From positions 1 through 64,000 of the forward strand of contig CAZSAL010000006.1 of NCBI GenBank assembly GCA_964604825.1: a stretch of 64,000 bases of DNA. Reading direction: 5' to 3'. The notes below the pieces were generated by a model, which saw only the letters and a program-made list of their open reading frames with translations, did no database searches and had not been told where the DNA came from. Shown in pieces: positions 10,201 to 17,353 of the stretch. The stretch comes from CAZSAL01 sp964604825. GTDB lineage: Bacteria; Elusimicrobiota; Elusimicrobia; 2-01-FULL-59-12. The position numbers and the translations under genes are program-made. Position 1 is the stretch's first letter. Each line of letters opens with the position of its first letter.

Positions 10201-11679
10201 GGCGGTACGGTGACGGTAACCTCCAAAGTCGCAGGCGAGCGCGCCTGGAGTTTTGATCCGGCCAATGGCGCCGCAACTCCGGAAACTCCGGACCGGTTTT
10301 CTGGCGATCACGGTACGACTTTTCATATCACCCTGCCGGAGGCTGAACAAAGCAAGCCCGCCAGCCCCGGAACGCCGCCGGGAATAAAACTCCCACCCAT
10401 CAGTGGAATTATTGTCGGCGTCCTGCTTCTTGCTGCGTCCGTTATCGGCGCGCATTTTTCCCACCCCGCAAGCGCCCAGGCGCTACCCCAACTGACCGCG
10501 GGCGGCAGCGTTATACCTCTGATTTTGGGCGCTGGAATTGCTTTCGACAATGCAGACGCCAGGGCGCTTCTTGCGAACCTGCTGAAGGTGGTGAGTTCGT
10601 TGCGGGGGCAGGTGCGGGCCGACCAGGCGCTGGAAATGCTGAAAGAGGGGTCTTTAAGTGACAAGAGAGTCCGCGCTATTTTAAGAAATCCCAAGTTGCC
10701 CCCGGCGGCTGCAACAACGATTCTGGCCAAGGTGGCGGAGTTCAAGACGGAAAAAGCACTGGCAGAGGCTCAGGAAAGGGAACGACAACAGACGCGGAAG
10801 GAATCAGAAGAAAAGTCTAGCCCGGCAGGCGTCGAAGGATCGATTCCTGTCTCAGTTCAATTTCCCTGGCTTGACTCGGTTATCCCGCCCGAATTGCGCG
10901 AATCTTCGCAGGATGACTTCGATAACCGGTTGGAATGCTCTTTCTTTGGCCATGTCAAACAAAAATGGCTTCTTGACGGCGTCTCCGATGCGCAGCGCGC
11001 AGAGATGAGCCCGCGTCTATACGCCGCGTTTGAGGAAACACTGAGGGCCTATTGGGGGGCCATCAATAGCCTCATCTCGCTTTTCGAAAGCGTATTCGCG
11101 GAATGGCAGCAAGGACCGCTGGATATTTTTCTTCTGGCCATGGCCATGCAGAAGCGGGAAACAGAAGTATTGCCGCTGATGGCGGTACTCAAACAATCGA
11201 CGTTGCAGCTGGCCGTTCACATCGCGGACCAGGATCGATTTAGGGACTACGCCCTCTATGAATCCCCTGATCTCGGTTTGTGTCAATTCATGGCGCAAGT
11301 GATCACTATTGCCGCAGAACGCCGAAAGGTGCCGGCAGAAATTGTCAACATGAAATATGTAGCCGCAGCTAAATATCCTGGCCAAAAACGTGGGATGCCG
11401 CCAAAGGCTGATGACCAGGAATTGTCGGGCGCGGTGCCACTGCATTCCTTTGCTGTTTTGACGACGCTGCCCCACATTGCCATCGACGCTGCGTCGCAAC
11501 AGTTCTTCAAAGGAAAATGGAAAATCCGCGTGACCGGGTTCGAAGAGTACCAATCAATGCTCCAACCGGTTTTAGACGAGCTGATCGCCTGGATCCATAG
11601 CCCGGACTATCCGGTGGCCCGAAAGGCGGCGGTAGGGCGTTATCGGGGAGAAAGAGAGCGTCTGCTGCGTGCCGCCTGA
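4276..11679 (+). CDS. giant HEAT-repeat membrane histidine-kinase-like protein
   Basis: This 2467-residue multidomain protein has a signal anchor at residues 1-32 and a hydrophobic stretch at about 88-132. Three to four HEAT-like repeats occupy about 153-325 (PxVRxAAxDAL pattern). A long unrecognised region follows, including a possible acetyltransferase-like fold at about 940-1110. Two transmembrane blocks lie at about 1592-1650 and 1669-1700. The histidine-kinase core starts at an H box HDLNN with His about 1723. It continues with an N-box-like NLVTNAE at about 1899, G1 TDNGSGI at about 1930 and HHGIGL at about 1960. A shared 65-residue module rich in hydrophobic residues follows at about 2034-2098, then a soluble tail ending RAA. 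It overlaps no neighbour but lies 1 base before the next ATG, suggesting co-transcription. The kinase-like label rests on motifs; the partner and signal are unknown. It lacks the FEEQAL motif of its siblings. Confidence 0.8.
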   Translation: MRLPKNILRPIALLLAICLIWEPSAPAFAVGAIPKHSCLPGIIAPVIETQAVTPFLVAGYVRHSLGLSTRLDSFIRSWKTHAFSPTPFISADVVTILSAVVLIFGHHYHVDYLAWIGAAGLVTGLLATLPPAEDPSTPLHAENGQVAESSKALDALFNAAFDADPEVRQAARDALAHFNLTPDQRFSLWRKTLDLPHTPDRLAAINALSKIDSSEARDSVMEMVVDPHPDVRRAAHDALTHLDRTPDQKVSHWTKTLDSPDERERVMAVRALQKIGSPGAKGVLLRATADVDLDVRRAARSALADFDLSPDQRINIWKSVLYSNVPNERLDAVELLCELLALNRESPGVFHGLPFGRLMAALEIEINYHPAEQRALIQDSLIKAVNAYIGQGRFRPEFDPEQEYDRLAHLAPIVHDNLPLVLAAINNLKLDIDDFHELIHALPLNNPLARIVRMLGEDQRIVGGCRDVTEVVIGRGRFGNLMALIVRIAQDKGRGAPAQIGGLLEVLRAEKADKEHPLASWDEGRWDVFAGDIQGYYDAGFKIVTPGLFGYYVKHRDDDNALERLRTDLKAQFPVEIGWGSFYSLDDTFKTTYGFSRPDEIALLGRYVTPSNFSTRDYMSAYDGVEKALREKTPAVWRAEVPETLRTLYAVRGEGTQVLYRGSPEDESALQGLMRGIASLAEDMAAPEPLTVRNVVTRLKEDPLTLKRVVVSRLLQERTSERAFLQIPPAMVHERRQWLMEWHEILQDTYRQDYLPGWTAWLEGAIDNLDAQAVEPLLTDMGFNFTDLRTVDRFPKFNDDMVRMAAEGRFDKFSQAVQSHWLAQVPQADLRNNRLYASWLDQGWENFITDLNRRAGRIITEPECRQLRSAMEEARDRILADAPGLNAVRRRQLGSVLARRLDQLFAEDGNEAAEVNRLEEALSHFEEAGVSSSLGDEYYVGFFDDLLHLSAEFMGSGVCTWDDRPRQVAEGLKEGYHFGVLAFKDATGRILGASQVQVVKTPVTGIPAKDNQGYCALALTGINLAQEMTVDRELVVRSLLQAANLLSRQAGLQGAVIPFDPNIHSNQPDVKQILQTLARSGILEIRSMSSPVRLSRGSHPYSYQKAYLVRDVPEIALEPVAQQDIVDRREEQELHTEKRHMSFFDNLGNILHNGEFPREGAEALRVTVDNVLAAFPPLLMDDLRSQALRGMNFSISRNLALEHSQVSRSPDGAHVYLGRDVFWEQNEIEPLALREALAEAVASLLMTDLEYARLKEESSHNENAWFKLEITKGLLNYRERLALYHKLLHRYDWTPETAWHRLSPKEQKDLSAQYRSDLGRYTQGMDGIAQWNVFLSVMDDADPEFLVANYLQLLLNPLVGPETIAALIGQVLRLDVSRQPSIAHLRNIVKDFMKDGKARLRLGDAVVEKESFSHFDDAARLTEWEEPLTTTRDRAEFNATLDLWLAYVLPFSDKELKEERIVAQRLFNRTDRRAALRETLEELLVRRLGKTATETFKDHLSGNRGTRSIPYVEPLRTELNHGDDADQFELLRYLQQEEGKGYQLYSSSSEEVQDRDWVKRCLFPFDPEDDASDGSGPNSLLYILTRNRRLGILGMVGEMAGLVALAHALSIHFAGQGILPGGFIIPLAVAAMLVALIVYSLLHVIAERFGPNVSANGPPPAAIRSFRVHLFYFLPYALLSAAFSWPLAVFAATVNMIYDLPRMSTCSGKAAVESMDELRDIVHDLNNLLGHLSGRMEIAAMELGSPEYRPPPTISLAIFLKIRQDYKEYRKRVELPLTKKGGYPPLAEDIERFAQRFLRAINHAARRTSVFCHWVKPHDPDLARVLRTCASGARKLLTDFLDPDQRGETGTPELVNLRESVHAARQLMESKTLLFQSEFPPDSPVVRIDPGLMADVWTNLVTNAETAAGGEVTLLNIKCWITMGYVNIDVTDNGSGIRSDILPNIFVELFTTKPLDPEGHHGIGLHRVREIIEAAGGTVTVTSKVAGERAWSFDPANGAATPETPDRFSGDHGTTFHITLPEAEQSKPASPGTPPGIKLPPISGIIVGVLLLAASVIGAHFSHPASAQALPQLTAGGSVIPLILGAGIAFDNADARALLANLLKVVSSLRGQVRADQALEMLKEGSLSDKRVRAILRNPKLPPAAATTILAKVAEFKTEKALAEAQERERQQTRKESEEKSSPAGVEGSIPVSVQFPWLDSVIPPELRESSQDDFDNRLECSFFGHVKQKWLLDGVSDAQRAEMSPRLYAAFEETLRAYWGAINSLISLFESVFAEWQQGPLDIFLLAMAMQKRETEVLPLMAVLKQSTLQLAVHIADQDRFRDYALYESPDLGLCQFMAQVITIAAERRKVPAEIVNMKYVAAAKYPGQKRGMPPKADDQELSGAVPLHSFAVLTTLPHIAIDAASQQFFKGKWKIRVTGFEEYQSMLQPVLDELIAWIHSPDYPVARKAAVGRYRGERERLLRAA
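10375..10569. repeat. 195-bp intragenic repeat, copy A
   Basis: This 195-bp block inside the 2467-residue gene recurs at 13379-13573 inside the next gene with about seven differences, in the same reading frame. It encodes PGIKLPxISGIIVGVLLLAA, a cytoplasmic or periplasmic turn, SAQALPQLTAGG and a second hydrophobic stretch ending DNADARAL. Flanking sequence is unrelated, so the edges are sharp. It looks like a two-helix hairpin membrane module moved or homogenised between genes. Confidence 0.9.
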
Positions 11680-11680
11680 T

Positions 11681-14600
11681 ATGAGAAGAATCATTTCCAT
11701 CGCGCTGGCAGCGTGTATGCTGACGCAAACAGCACCAGCGAACCGGAGCATCGTAGAACCGGGGAGCCGGGGCAACGTCGTTTCTCCGGTTCACCAGTTC
11801 TCCGGTTCACCGGTTAATTCCGCTTTCGAGGAGCAGGTGCTCGCGGAAAGGACGCTTTCCGCGCTCCATACTCTCGCAATAAAGCTCCCCAACCGCATTA
11901 CCTTCTGGAGGTGGCTGCGCAAAAAGGACGTCGGTTATCAAACAGAAGAGCCGCCCGTGCCGTCCGCCGGGCAGATTTCCAGAGGCGAACAGGCTGCGTT
12001 CTCTGGTCCGCAACCAGCCGGTCCGGAAGTTGATAATCCGACGACCATTTATGTCGAGGATACAGCCGGAGGCGTTAGTCCGGAACTTGCCCATTTAGCG
12101 CTTGCTCGGCAGCACCCGTCCTGGAAGATTATTGGGGGAAAAGATCTGCGGAATCTTCCGGAAACAAGCATCCCGCAGATCGCCATACTTAACCCTGGCG
12201 CCGCCGCTCAAAGACTTCGCCTGCTGGAAAGTATCAACCCCAGAATTCGCGTCATCATCATGTCGGTTGATTCCTACAGCCAAGAAAAAGTACGCGTTAT
12301 GGGAGGCGATCGCTTTTTGAGCAAGTCCTCTTTCGCCTCGGATTCCCCCAGATTAATTCAGAAACTCCTCGAAGATATAGCCGCCAACCCAGAGAAGGTC
12401 CGCGGCGGGCCTGTAATGGATCCCAAGTGCCCTTATCAGCCCGTATCGGAGGATGTCGCGCCGGGCCTTGCGGACGATTTTGGGAAACGCTGGCCGGAAT
12501 ACCGCTCGCGCGTCGTCAGGGACGGTCGTGGCCGCCTTTACATCATCAAGAACAGAACAGGTCTTACCAGGGATCAAAGACAATCAAAATATTTAACCCC
12601 GTATAAGAATGATCCCTGGCGTGAATTCGCCGCCTACACGCTGTCCCGTTTATTGAACACGAATAGCTGCGAAGTTATCATTCCGGCCGAATCTGCTCGG
12701 GCGGCTCTGGCGGCGTATATCCGCGACGCTCATCCGGACGACGTCTACCTGGTCCGCCTGAGCCAGAGTTATCGCGCCCCAGAGCTCCCTGTGCAGGAGG
12801 CCCGGCGTTCATTCACACGACTTCTGATCGTGTCAATATTAATGCGCAAATGGGACTTTTTTGACGGGAATATCGGCACGGTTGGCGGCAGTGATATTCC
12901 CATGATGTTTGATGGAGACCAGGCTTTCAACCCTGAAGTCGTGGAGATCAATGATTTTGCGTGGCTCTTCATCAGGAACTACTATCAATTTCTTGATAAT
13001 TCACAGTCCATCCAGATCCCGCCCTTCGATCTCAATGATCTTTTGTCACGCATTGACTTCGAGGAAATCCCGCGGATTGCGGAAGACTGCGCCCGTCTCA
13101 ACATCAACACCTATGCCCATGCCTTAGGCGGATGGTGGTCCGCAGCAATAGACAAAGGCAACCCTTTCGCGGGCTACATCTACCTCCGGCAGAAAACGCT
13201 GCGCCAGGATGTTGCCGAATTTTTTGGCTACTTATTCCGCGAACACCAAAAGGCATTCGAGTCTGCTGGACGGGGATCTGAGCTCGCGCAATTCAGGCCG
13301 GCCTTTACTCCCGGCCAGGTGCGGGAACGGCTGGGTCTGGATACAAATGGCGCATCTGAAGCACTACGCGCAGACGCTCCGCCGGGAATAAAACTCCCAT
13401 CCATCAGTGGAATTATTGTAGGCGTCCTGCTTCTCGCTGCGGCTGTTATCGGCGCGCACTTTTCCCACCCCGCAAGCGCCCAGGCGCTACCCCAACTGAC
13501 GGCGGGCGGCAGCGTTATACCTCTGATTTTGGGCGCTGGAATTGCTTTCGACAATGCAGACGCCAGGGCGCTTTCCAGCATCCGCGCCATCAATCCGAAA
13601 AGGCCCGTTCATCCTACCCTCGGCTCGCTCTGGCAGTCACATTGCCAAGATTCGTTTGCTCTTGTCGGCAACGATATCGTCAAGCTATTCGGTCTTTCCT
13701 CCGAAGATGCAAGCTTATCGGATTCGCTTCTTGGACTGCTTGAACGGACTGGCCATATCTCGCTCTCTCTATCCGGATATCATGAGCCGTTAACCGCCTT
13801 TAGTCAGTCCTGGTCAAACATTATTACCCTGGCAGCAATTTCGCACGACCACTCTGGACTGAATCCTCAAACCCTCCCCGTTCCAGAAAATATTTTCATT
13901 GCCCACGGACCAAACCCTTTCCATGCCTCAATACTTCCGTGGCATACCCTGGTTTTCACGACTACCGATGGCCGGATCATTATTCATGAGCGTTTCCTCC
14001 AATGGCTGGAGGCATTTCTCGGTAGCTACCTGCCCTATTCCAAAAGGCAGGGACAGATATCCTGGTATAGGCCCGATCTGAAAAAATTAACGGATTATCT
14101 CCACGATGTCATAGGACATGAAGGCGTTCATTTGCGCGGCGGATCTGAAGACGAGGCTCTGGAACGCTTCCCGCATTCCAGACAAATCAAAGACATATTG
14201 TCAGGATCGTCTTCATATCATGCGGCCATGGCAACGCGCGTCGTTGCGGCAGGGAAAAGGTTCTGGACAGATTTCCACGACAGCGATAAGGCTGCGGCGG
14301 CCATTGTAAGGGAACGGCTCCTGCCCGACGGCGCATTTGTTCCCTTTCTTGATTTCTGGAGCGCGAGCTTTGCCGGCCGGGGATATGTACTGCAACACGT
14401 AGATCTGGGAACCGGCAATGGAGCCTATCCCGAGGACGTTCGCGAGATTGTAAGTGGCTTGACGCCAGTTCAGGTTTACGGAACAGAAATCGGAGGCATA
14501 ACCATTCTTGGGGAACCCGCTAAAGCCAATAGTGAATTTCTCGCGTGGAAGCGCAGGCAGTCGATGGATTTTGTATCAGTGAATTCACCCCATCCAGAAC

Positions 14601-17353
14601 CAAACAGTATTCTCGGAACGCTCGAAACAGCCGATGCCCTGTTGAAAAAGGACGGCGTACTGTACCTGTATTCCCTTTACGCCGATCTCGCCACCCAGTG
14701 GCTCCTTTCTGCCGGCTACTGTGTGGCCTGTATCCCACGATTTTTGTTTAAAAACGGCCCGTCTGCATCTCAATTTGACCGGCTCGAAGGAATTCCTCTT
14801 ATTGCTTCGAGACAAAATGGGCCGGCGCTTCGGTTCTTCTACGAACGCGGCTGTCCTATAGCTTTTCTTCCGTCCATTGTCCGCAGGCTGGCGGCAACGG
14901 TCGATGACCGATGGATGTATCGATATGGACATCTATTAAGTGGGTACGCTTCAACAGCACTAGGTCCTAAGGAGCTTTGCGATTCAATTCGCCGCGAATT
15001 CCTTCGTCTTACGTCTGAAATAGGTGACGGCAAGGACAACCTGGCATCAGGGTTTGCCCCGGAACACATCGAAGGGATTGAACGCTTCCTGAATATCCCA
15101 CTGCTTACTCCAGAATTCGACGAAATACCTGCACCAGATAATAATCCCGCAGCCATGATCCCCGGTCTGGGGAAATGTCTGTACGGCCTTGTCGAGTGCT
15201 GCGGCATCTCATGGGCCGCACCGGTCATCCCTATCGCTGCCGCCGCGCTCGAGACTCTGGGCTTTTGCGCTGTTTTCAGCCCCCACTTGAACGCACCAAC
15301 TACGGTTGTTCTTTCGCTCGCGATCGCTCTGACCTTTGGCTTTGTCCTTCATAGAAAAGTCTTCCGGGGAACAGATCGTACACCACGCCCAGCCACACTG
15401 CGGGACAAATTGATTCTCTCGACTCTCGGGCTGATCTTCTGCCTGCCGTTTGCCCTGCCGCACTTCGGCCTGTTCGCGGAGATGCCGCTCTGGCAATCCG
15501 CCCTGATATCTGCCGGCCTGCATGTGGGTTGGAACATCATCGCCATGATCAAAAACTGGACGCTGGCTGTCATAGCCGAAGTGGGACCGGTAAAGCGGCT
15601 CAGAGACTTCGCGGACTGGCAGATAGATTTTTACGACCTTATGCGGCAATATCACGCGCGCAGAATGCAGGGAGAAGACATGCGGGGAACAGCCCTGCAA
15701 AATAGACTTGCGCAACTGCAAATGGATAACGGCTATCTGAACTGGGCAAGACGCCTCTGTCGGAATAAAGGAAATGATGAAGGAGCATTCATTTCCACCC
15801 TGCTTGGTGCGCTTCATGAATCCATTCAGTGTTTCGATCCCAATGTCATGGATTCGTTCAGACATTTCGCAGGGATAGTAATTCGGCGCCGCGTTGTAGA
15901 CATGCTGCAGGAGCAAAACGCACATAAACAATTTCCCGGAGCCCTCTCGCTCGAAGCGCCTGTATATCATGACAAATCCGATGAACTGAAGGATTTCATC
16001 GCAGGGAACGCCGATACCTATCAGGAGGCCGCTGACCGCATCGTAAACCTTGACGAATTGGCCAGATTAAATGGCCGCATCGCGGCTGCCAATTTATCGG
16101 ACCGTCAAACACAGGTGCTCGCACTCTACAAACAGAATCAGACTTATCTAGAAATTGCGGAAGCGCTCGGGATTACAGTCAAGCAGGTTGATAACGCCTT
16201 GTCCGGCATCAAAAGAAAACTTAAACAGCGGGAGGACGATGAAAGCGAAAGGGGCTGGCAGGCGCTGGCCCGGGACCTGGGTGTTCCCCGGAACGCCTTA
16301 TCCGACGCCCTGCTCAACACGCTCTGTTTCCTGAATGACTGCGTTATCCGCTATTCGTACGGCATCGGCGTTCCGCAGGCAGCCGATGACGAGTCTCTGC
16401 GTAAAAACCTGACCGCTTACGGGATATTCGTCTCCAGGAAGCGCGTTCGCGATGCCAGAAACAAATCACTGGAATTGCTCAAACACCACTTGCAGGACCC
16501 GGATCTCATCGCGCGGGAACTCGATATTAACAGGCTGAAGCGAAACCCTTTCCCCGCGGACGTGTGGAACGCCCTGCGGCCCAACGAACGCCAATACATT
16601 GACCTGCGTTACGGCATGGGCAAACGGCCGGTCGAACACCAGCCCGATTTATGCGTTCAACTTCATCTGCAAAGAGGGACCATCCCCGGACTCCATGCCT
16701 CTGCAGTCCGGATGCTGAAGGCGGGCGTCACCGGGATGCGGCGGTTAAGCGAGGACTCCTGCGTCCCGGAGCCAATCCTTCAAGAGGCCCTCAGGACCCT
16801 CTCTGATGACCAGCGACTGGTCCTGTGTCTGACCTACGGCATTGGAGTACCGCGTCTGGCCAACGACCGCGAAATCGCAGAGGCTTTGCAGCTGGCGACC
16901 CGCGTAAGCAGCGTTCGCCATGAAGCGATCCGGCATCTGCGCTCCTTTGCCGTAAACCACAGCCGCACATCCGATGCCATTTTATATGTACGCAAAAAAA
17001 ATAAACCCGCCAAATTTACGGCCAGCAAAATACTTGACAAACTTCGCGCGCACAATGAACGCGGCGAACCACTGTCACCAACATTATTTGACCGAACCGG
17101 CCTGACACAGGCGGCCCAGCGCATATTCCTGACCTGGCCCACGGCGCTATGCCTTGCCGGCATCGATCCCGCGGTTCATATCATGGCCGGTCCCATCCGC
17201 ATCAGTGTATTTGTGCTGGAGCACTGCAATCCGCAGCTGCTCGCGGACCTGCGCAGCACCGGGAAATACACAGAGAATCACCGCTGGCTCGTTCAACAGA
17301 ACCCCAACCCCGCTCGGGGCGCAACCAGGAAACGGCTCGCGGAGGCAGCATGA
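11681..17353 (+). CDS. giant membrane protein with receiver-like, kinase-like, HExxH, methyltransferase-like and tandem sigma-factor-like domains
   Basis: 1890 residues. The signal peptide (IISIALAACMLTQTAPA) is followed by FEEQVL at residues 49-54. About 120-237 resembles a receiver fold lacking a clear phospho-Asp (IAILNPG, VIIMSVD, GGDRFLSKSSF). About 264-477 resembles an atypical kinase fold (IIKNRTG lysine, DFFDGNIG, MMFDGDQAF). The repeated membrane module lies at about 567-631 and HEGVH with a following SEDEA at about 812-826. VDLGTGNGAYP, a methyltransferase motif I look-alike, is at about 907. Hydrophobic helices lie at about 1204-1300. About 1343-1412 resembles sigma-70 region 2 (CFDPNVMDSFRHFAG, RRRVVDML). 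About 1472-1757 contains up to four region-4-like helix-turn-helix units, two with YGIGVP. It ends AEAA. I chose the ATG at 11681, 1 base after the previous stop; an in-frame GTG lies at 11669. Domain calls are by motif only. Confidence 0.78.
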   Translation: MRRIISIALAACMLTQTAPANRSIVEPGSRGNVVSPVHQFSGSPVNSAFEEQVLAERTLSALHTLAIKLPNRITFWRWLRKKDVGYQTEEPPVPSAGQISRGEQAAFSGPQPAGPEVDNPTTIYVEDTAGGVSPELAHLALARQHPSWKIIGGKDLRNLPETSIPQIAILNPGAAAQRLRLLESINPRIRVIIMSVDSYSQEKVRVMGGDRFLSKSSFASDSPRLIQKLLEDIAANPEKVRGGPVMDPKCPYQPVSEDVAPGLADDFGKRWPEYRSRVVRDGRGRLYIIKNRTGLTRDQRQSKYLTPYKNDPWREFAAYTLSRLLNTNSCEVIIPAESARAALAAYIRDAHPDDVYLVRLSQSYRAPELPVQEARRSFTRLLIVSILMRKWDFFDGNIGTVGGSDIPMMFDGDQAFNPEVVEINDFAWLFIRNYYQFLDNSQSIQIPPFDLNDLLSRIDFEEIPRIAEDCARLNINTYAHALGGWWSAAIDKGNPFAGYIYLRQKTLRQDVAEFFGYLFREHQKAFESAGRGSELAQFRPAFTPGQVRERLGLDTNGASEALRADAPPGIKLPSISGIIVGVLLLAAAVIGAHFSHPASAQALPQLTAGGSVIPLILGAGIAFDNADARALSSIRAINPKRPVHPTLGSLWQSHCQDSFALVGNDIVKLFGLSSEDASLSDSLLGLLERTGHISLSLSGYHEPLTAFSQSWSNIITLAAISHDHSGLNPQTLPVPENIFIAHGPNPFHASILPWHTLVFTTTDGRIIIHERFLQWLEAFLGSYLPYSKRQGQISWYRPDLKKLTDYLHDVIGHEGVHLRGGSEDEALERFPHSRQIKDILSGSSSYHAAMATRVVAAGKRFWTDFHDSDKAAAAIVRERLLPDGAFVPFLDFWSASFAGRGYVLQHVDLGTGNGAYPEDVREIVSGLTPVQVYGTEIGGITILGEPAKANSEFLAWKRRQSMDFVSVNSPHPEPNSILGTLETADALLKKDGVLYLYSLYADLATQWLLSAGYCVACIPRFLFKNGPSASQFDRLEGIPLIASRQNGPALRFFYERGCPIAFLPSIVRRLAATVDDRWMYRYGHLLSGYASTALGPKELCDSIRREFLRLTSEIGDGKDNLASGFAPEHIEGIERFLNIPLLTPEFDEIPAPDNNPAAMIPGLGKCLYGLVECCGISWAAPVIPIAAAALETLGFCAVFSPHLNAPTTVVLSLAIALTFGFVLHRKVFRGTDRTPRPATLRDKLILSTLGLIFCLPFALPHFGLFAEMPLWQSALISAGLHVGWNIIAMIKNWTLAVIAEVGPVKRLRDFADWQIDFYDLMRQYHARRMQGEDMRGTALQNRLAQLQMDNGYLNWARRLCRNKGNDEGAFISTLLGALHESIQCFDPNVMDSFRHFAGIVIRRRVVDMLQEQNAHKQFPGALSLEAPVYHDKSDELKDFIAGNADTYQEAADRIVNLDELARLNGRIAAANLSDRQTQVLALYKQNQTYLEIAEALGITVKQVDNALSGIKRKLKQREDDESERGWQALARDLGVPRNALSDALLNTLCFLNDCVIRYSYGIGVPQAADDESLRKNLTAYGIFVSRKRVRDARNKSLELLKHHLQDPDLIARELDINRLKRNPFPADVWNALRPNERQYIDLRYGMGKRPVEHQPDLCVQLHLQRGTIPGLHASAVRMLKAGVTGMRRLSEDSCVPEPILQEALRTLSDDQRLVLCLTYGIGVPRLANDREIAEALQLATRVSSVRHEAIRHLRSFAVNHSRTSDAILYVRKKNKPAKFTASKILDKLRAHNERGEPLSPTLFDRTGLTQAAQRIFLTWPTALCLAGIDPAVHIMAGPIRISVFVLEHCNPQLLADLRSTGKYTENHRWLVQQNPNPARGATRKRLAEAA
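13379..13573. repeat. 195-bp intragenic repeat, copy B
   Basis: Partner of the block at 10375-10569, in frame, about 96% identical at the DNA level. It begins right after an alanine/proline linker and ends at the codon pair for AL, exactly as in copy A. The near-identity includes third codon positions, which points to recent copying or gene conversion rather than constraint on the protein alone. Confidence 0.9.

Noticed and set aside
9781..10464. 227-residue minus-strand frame opposite the giant kinase-like gene
   Set aside because: Shadow frame of the real coding strand; composition is unlike a protein and no motif or ribosome site was found.
15209..15970. 253-residue minus-strand frame opposite the sigma-like giant gene
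   Set aside because: Antisense to a region with clear coding features on the plus strand; no ribosome site or domain.
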